From assembly GCA_016790965.1 (NCBI GenBank), contig JAEUNZ010000026.1, positions 1 to 64,000 on the forward strand: a stretch of 64,000 nt of DNA, given 5' to 3'. The stretch comes from SSSZ01 sp016790965. GTDB taxonomy: Bacteria; Pseudomonadota; Gammaproteobacteria; Burkholderiales; Rhodocyclaceae. The translations under genes and the position numbers were made by a program. This document shows, piece by piece, positions 60,168 to 64,000 of the stretch. Below the pieces are notes generated by a model that was not told the origin of the DNA, ran no database searches, and saw nothing but the letters and a program-made list of their open reading frames with translations. Position 1 is the stretch's first letter; every line of letters begins with the position of its first letter.

Positions 60168-61526
60168 ATGAACATCGTCATTCTCGCTGCCGGCCAAGGC
60201 AAGCGTATGCATTCCAATTTGCCCAAGGTTCTGCATCCGATAGCGGGCAAGGCCCTGGCTCAGCACGTCATCGACACCGCCCGGGAGCTGGGCGCCGACC
60301 GCATCGTCGTTGTTTACGGCCACGGCGGGGAAGTGGTGCGTAACGCCCTTGCGGCACCCGATCTGGCCTGGGCCAAGCAAGAGCCTCAACTGGGCACCGG
60401 GCACGCGGTCATGCAGGCGGTGCCGGCCCTGTCGGCGGAAGGCCAGACCCTGGTGCTCTACGGCGACGTACCCCTGACCAAGGCCGGCACGCTGAAGCGC
60501 CTGCTGCAGGCGGGCAAGGATGGGTTGGCCATCCTCACCGTCGATCTCGCCGACCCCACCGGCTACGGCCGCATCGTCCGCGACGAGGCCGGCCACGTGG
60601 TGCGCATCGTCGAGGAAAAGGACGCGACTCCCGCAGAGAAGGCCATCCGCGAGGTGAACACCGGCATCATGGCCATTCCCTCGGCCCGCCTGGAGGCCTG
60701 GCTCAAGGGGCTCTCCAACCACAACGCCCAGGGCGAGTACTACCTGACCGACATCGTCGCTCTGGCCGTCGCCGAGGGCCTGCCCGTTCGCACCGCCCAG
60801 CCCGATGGCGAATGGGAGGTGCTGGGGGTCAACAGCAAGGTGCAGCTCGCCGAACTGGAGCGGGTGCACCAGCGCAACATCGCCGATGCCTTGCTGGTCC
60901 ACGGCGTGCGCCTCGCCGACCCCAACCGCATCGACGTACGGGGCGAGCTCGCCTGCGGCCGTGACGTGGCCATCGACGTGGGCTGCGTCTTCGAAGGCAA
61001 GGTGGAACTGGCCGACGCCGTCGAGATCGGCCCCTACTGCGTGCTCAGGAACGTGAAGATCGCCGCCGGCACCCGGCTGGCCGCCTTCTGCCACCTGGAT
61101 GATGCCGTGGTGGGGCCGGATGGCGTCATTGGCCCCTTCGCCCGCCTGCGCCCGGGCACCGAACTGGGCCCCGAGGTGCACATCGGCAACTTTGTCGAAG
61201 TCAAGAACAGCATCATCGCTGCCCAGTCCAAGGCCAACCATCTGGCCTACGTGGGCGACGCCGTCATCGGCCAGCGGGTCAACGTGGGCGCCGGCACCAT
61301 CACCTGCAACTACGACGGTGCCAACAAGCACAAGACCATCATCGAGGACGACGTTTTCATTGGCTCGGATACCCAACTCGTTGCGCCGGTGACCGTGGGC
61401 CGCGGTGCCACCCTGGGGGCGGGAACCACGCTGACCAAGGATGCTCCGCCGGATGCCCTCACCGTTTCCCGCGCCCGCCAGATGACCATCCCCGGTTGGA
61501 AGCGACCCCAGAAAGCCAAGAAATAA
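60168..61526 (+). CDS. glmU: Bifunctional GlmU (N-acetylglucosamine-1-P uridyltransferase / glucosamine-1-P acetyltransferase)
   Basis: 452 residues. Pyrophosphorylase domain (1-228) with LAAGQGKRMHSNLPKVLHPI at residue 5 and QLGTGHAVMQA near 76, and a left-handed beta-helix acetyltransferase domain (about 250-435) with hexapeptide repeats, NYDGANKHKT and GSDTQLVAPVTVG near 385-405. Catalyses the last two steps to UDP-GlcNAc for peptidoglycan and LPS. Usual length. Followed directly by a membrane-protein gene that shares one base with the stop. Confidence 0.95.
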   Translation: MNIVILAAGQGKRMHSNLPKVLHPIAGKALAQHVIDTARELGADRIVVVYGHGGEVVRNALAAPDLAWAKQEPQLGTGHAVMQAVPALSAEGQTLVLYGDVPLTKAGTLKRLLQAGKDGLAILTVDLADPTGYGRIVRDEAGHVVRIVEEKDATPAEKAIREVNTGIMAIPSARLEAWLKGLSNHNAQGEYYLTDIVALAVAEGLPVRTAQPDGEWEVLGVNSKVQLAELERVHQRNIADALLVHGVRLADPNRIDVRGELACGRDVAIDVGCVFEGKVELADAVEIGPYCVLRNVKIAAGTRLAAFCHLDDAVVGPDGVIGPFARLRPGTELGPEVHIGNFVEVKNSIIAAQSKANHLAYVGDAVIGQRVNVGAGTITCNYDGANKHKTIIEDDVFIGSDTQLVAPVTVGRGATLGAGTTLTKDAPPDALTVSRARQMTIPGWKRPQKAKK

Positions 61527-61972
61527 TGGATATCTGGTTCACGCTTTTCGTCGCCCTCATTGCCCTGGCGGCGGCGGCGGGGTTTTCCCTCGCCCTGGTC
61601 GGCTACATCAATGTCATCCCCGCTGCCTTTGCCGCGGGTCGGCAGTGGATTCTCGCGGTGGCCGGTGTACCCCTGGCCTTGGTCGGCATTCCCTTCGTCG
61701 TTCTGGTCATCCTGCAACCCTTCATGGCCGTTCCGGCGCCGGCGGTGGCCGCGCGCTGGATGGCGGCTCCGGCCGCTGTGATCCACGCCATCGGCCTGGT
61801 GCGCTTTTTTACTGCCCATTGGGAGGGCAATGCCAAGACCGGCAAGCAACTGGGCGGCGGCCTGCTGCTCATGGCCCTGGCCGCAGGTGTGCTATACGGC
61901 GTCGGCCCCTACTTCGCCGAGCGCCTGGTGGCCGCTGGTCTTGCGGCGCCCCAAACGGATTCCAACAAGTAA
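61526..61972 (+). CDS. Small four-helix inner-membrane protein of unknown function
   Basis: 148 residues from ATG at 61526, overlapping the glmU stop by one base, so probably co-translated. Four hydrophobic helices (about 3-28, 40-66, 78-95 and 108-130) and a short polar C-terminus. Short loops, no cysteine cluster and no catalytic motif visible. I do not recognise a family. Position between glmU and an EF-G paralogue gives no clear clue; twelve bases separate it from the next start. Confidence 0.75.
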   Translation: MDIWFTLFVALIALAAAAGFSLALVGYINVIPAAFAAGRQWILAVAGVPLALVGIPFVVLVILQPFMAVPAPAVAARWMAAPAAVIHAIGLVRFFTAHWEGNAKTGKQLGGGLLLMALAAGVLYGVGPYFAERLVAAGLAAPQTDSNK

Positions 61973-61984
61973 CGGGAGACCACC

Positions 61985-64000
61985 ATGTCCAGAACACCCC
62001 CAGAAGCCCTGCGTTCCGTCGCCCTGGTCGGCCACGGAGCCGCGGGCAAGACCAGCCTTGCCGAGGCTCTGCTTTTCGCCACTGGAACCATTGCTGCAAA
62101 GGGCAGCGTCGACAAGGGCAGTACCGTCTGCGACGCCGACCCGATGGAGAAGGAAGCCGGACACTCCCTCAGTTCCGCCCTGGTCAATTTCGCCTACGAG
62201 AACACCCACATTCATCTCGCAGATACCCCGGGTTATCCGGATTTTGCCGGCCAGGCCATTGCGGCCCTGGCCGGGGTCGATACCGCGCTGGTGGTGGTCA
62301 ACGCTCAGACCGGCGTCGAGCTGATGACCGAGCGCATGATGCGTTACGCCGCCGAGCGCAAGCTTTGCCGCATGATCGTCATCAACAAGATCGACGCCGA
62401 GAACCTCGACCTCCCCGGCCTGGTGGCCGATATTCGCGAACGCTTCGGCAAGGCCTGCATGGTGCTCGACCTGCCCGCCCATGGCGCGGCCGACGTGGTG
62501 GAGGTGCTGGAGCACGATGCCGGCGACGCCGACTTCGAATCCGTCGCCGCCGCCCACCGTGCCCTCATCGACCAGATCGTCGAGGAAGACGAGGATTTGC
62601 TCGCCCAATACCTGGAAGACGGCGCCGATCCCAGCGCGGCCGACCTCCACGCCCCCTTCGAGAAGGCCCTTCGCGAAGGGCATCTGATCCCCATCCTGTT
62701 CACCTCGGCCAAGACTGGCGCCGGCATCAAGGAGTTGCTGCACGTCCTGGCCAGCCTGGCGCCCAATCCGGCGGAAGGCAATCCGCCGCCCTTCTACAAG
62801 GGCGAGCCGGGTGGCGCGACGGAGGCCTTCCACGCCGAACCGGACCCCGCCAAGCACGTGCTGGCCCACGTCTTCAAGGTGGTGGCCGACCCCTACATGG
62901 GCAAGATCGGCATCTTCCGCGTGCATCAGGGCACCGTGAAGAAGGACATGCAGCTCTTCGTCGGTGATGGCAAGCGGCCCTTCAAGGTGGCCCATCTCTA
63001 CCAACTCCAGGGAAAGGATACGGTCGAGGTGGACGAACTGGTCCCCGGCGACATCGGTGCCATCGCCAAGGTCGAGGAAATCGACTTCGACTGCGTGCTG
63101 CACGATTCCCACGACGAGGACCATATTCACCTCATCCCCCTCGACTTTCCCCGCCCCATGGCCGGCCTGGCCGTGGAGACCAAGAAGAAGGGCGACGAGC
63201 AGCGGCTCTTCGACATTCTCGGCAAGCTGGCCATGGAAGACCCGACCTTCGTCGTCGAGCGCCACCCCCACACCAACGAAACCGTCATCCGCGGCCTGGG
63301 CGAAATCCACCTCAAGTCCAAGCTGACCAAGATGGTGGCCCAGTACAAACTGGAGGTGGACACCAAGCCGCCTCTCATCCCCTACCGGGAAACCATCACC
63401 GCCCCGGCCGAAGCCATGCACCGCCACAAGAAGCAGAGCGGCGGCGCCGGCCAGTTCGGTGAAGTGCACCTGCGAATCGAGCCCAAGGGCCGTGGCGATG
63501 GCTTTGAGTTCATCGACGCGGTGAAGGGTGGCGTCATCCCCGGTGTCTTCATGCCGGCGGTGGAGAAAGGCGTGCGCCAGGCCCTCGAAGGCGGCGTCGT
63601 CGCCGGCTTCCCGGTGGAGGATCTCAAGGTCACTGTCTTCGATGGCAAGACCCATGCTGTGGATGGCAAGGAAGTCGCCTTCGTCACCGCCGGCCGTAAG
63701 GCTGTCATCGAGGCTATCCGCGGCGCCAAGCCCATCGTGCTGGAGCCCATCGTCACCATCGAGATCGTTGTTCCGGAAACCGCCATCGGTGACCTCACCG
63801 GCGATCTCTCCAGCCGCCGCGGCCACATCACCGGCACCGACGGCCGCGGCCACGGCATGGCCGCCATCACCGGCGAAGTGCCCCTGGCCGAACTCAACGA
63901 CTACCAGTCCCGGCTCAAATCCCTCACCGGCGGCCAGGGTAGCTACACCATCGAATTCGCTCGCTACGCCGCTGTGCCGCCCAATGTGCAGCAGCAACTG
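61985..64000 (+). CDS. Elongation factor G paralogue (EF-G-like GTPase; 3' end beyond window)
   Basis: ATG at 61985; 672 residues are visible and the frame is open at the window end. G1 is GHGAAGKTSL (residues 16-25) instead of the canonical AHIDAGKTT of translational EF-G, G3 is DTPGYPDF near 80 and G4 is NKID near 135. Domains II-IV follow (KIGIFRVHQGTVKKDMQLF, HRHKKQSGGAGQFGEVHL near 480, and GAKPIVLEPIVTIEIVVPE). It fits the FusA2-type paralogue group rather than the ribosomal fusA gene. Role probably in ribosome rescue or specialised translation; unproven. Confidence 0.88.
   Translation, partial: MSRTPPEALRSVALVGHGAAGKTSLAEALLFATGTIAAKGSVDKGSTVCDADPMEKEAGHSLSSALVNFAYENTHIHLADTPGYPDFAGQAIAALAGVDTALVVVNAQTGVELMTERMMRYAAERKLCRMIVINKIDAENLDLPGLVADIRERFGKACMVLDLPAHGAADVVEVLEHDAGDADFESVAAAHRALIDQIVEEDEDLLAQYLEDGADPSAADLHAPFEKALREGHLIPILFTSAKTGAGIKELLHVLASLAPNPAEGNPPPFYKGEPGGATEAFHAEPDPAKHVLAHVFKVVADPYMGKIGIFRVHQGTVKKDMQLFVGDGKRPFKVAHLYQLQGKDTVEVDELVPGDIGAIAKVEEIDFDCVLHDSHDEDHIHLIPLDFPRPMAGLAVETKKKGDEQRLFDILGKLAMEDPTFVVERHPHTNETVIRGLGEIHLKSKLTKMVAQYKLEVDTKPPLIPYRETITAPAEAMHRHKKQSGGAGQFGEVHLRIEPKGRGDGFEFIDAVKGGVIPGVFMPAVEKGVRQALEGGVVAGFPVEDLKVTVFDGKTHAVDGKEVAFVTAGRKAVIEAIRGAKPIVLEPIVTIEIVVPETAIGDLTGDLSSRRGHITGTDGRGHGMAAITGEVPLAELNDYQSRLKSLTGGQGSYTIEFARYAAVPPNVQQQL

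Overview
The window is GC-rich betaproteobacterial DNA with two different flavours. Bases 1 to about 15,400 look like Comamonadaceae (Acidovorax-like). They hold a cbb3-type oxidase operon with a SCO protein, a double-length tandem UvrA, an MHS-family transporter, a phosphoesterase/kinase-USP pair, DUF485 and the start of an acetate symporter. Four copies of a roughly 55-bp dispersed repeat that I associate with that family occur only in this part. From actP (15,443-17,140) to the end the gene content and order look like Rhodocyclales, and that repeat is not seen. The change falls in or near the very conserved actP gene, so the contig may be a metagenomic chimera or may record a real transfer.

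Layout. 1-3,303 (minus): SCO, cytochrome c, ccoO-like, ccoN-like. 3,559-9,767 (minus): CxxCxxCC protein and tandem uvrA. 9,903-12,470 (minus): two unknown proteins and the MHS transporter. 12,799-14,999: phosphoesterase overlapping a kinase-universal stress fusion. 15,138-17,140: DUF485-actP. 17,141-17,594: terminator, a 126-bp terminal-inverted-repeat element, a candidate sRNA and a likely response-regulator operator. 17,595-19,740: two-component system. 19,850: tRNA-Phe. 20,187-22,271: accessory patch with an IS91/recombinase remnant, three integron attC-like sites around two small secreted-protein cassettes, and a MITE-like insertion in one attC core. 22,347-27,781: deoxyribosyltransferase-like protein, a 49-residue basic protein, TonB receptor, YfiR-like protein and a GGDEF-EAL protein. 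27,853: rlmI. 29,075-33,180: zinc uptake block (DUF2946-like protein, outer-membrane channel, ZnuA/C/B-like). 33,268-37,283: STAS protein, hslV, hslU, AEC transporter. 37,278-43,262 (minus): lptM-lysA-RND adaptor-RND pump-S4 protein, nearly all with overlapping starts and stops. 43,306: cyaY. 43,664-45,976 (minus): PBP1A. 46,132-52,813: pilMNOPQ-aroK-aroB. 52,975-59,269: gltB and gltD. Then a membrane/winged-helix protein, glmU, a small membrane protein and an EF-G paralogue cut by the window end.

Most of the second half is ordinary housekeeping: type IV pilus alignment and secretin genes, shikimate pathway, glutamate synthase, lysine and UDP-GlcNAc synthesis, cell-wall synthesis and the HslUV protease. 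The parts most worth a second look are the integron-cassette remnant beside tRNA-Phe, the tandem UvrA whose linkers are made of repeat DNA, the two short inverted-repeat elements, the candidate sRNA next to the two-component system, the kinase-USP/phosphoesterase pair, the TonB-YfiR-GGDEF/EAL block and the repeat-flanked insert that separates gltB from gltD.
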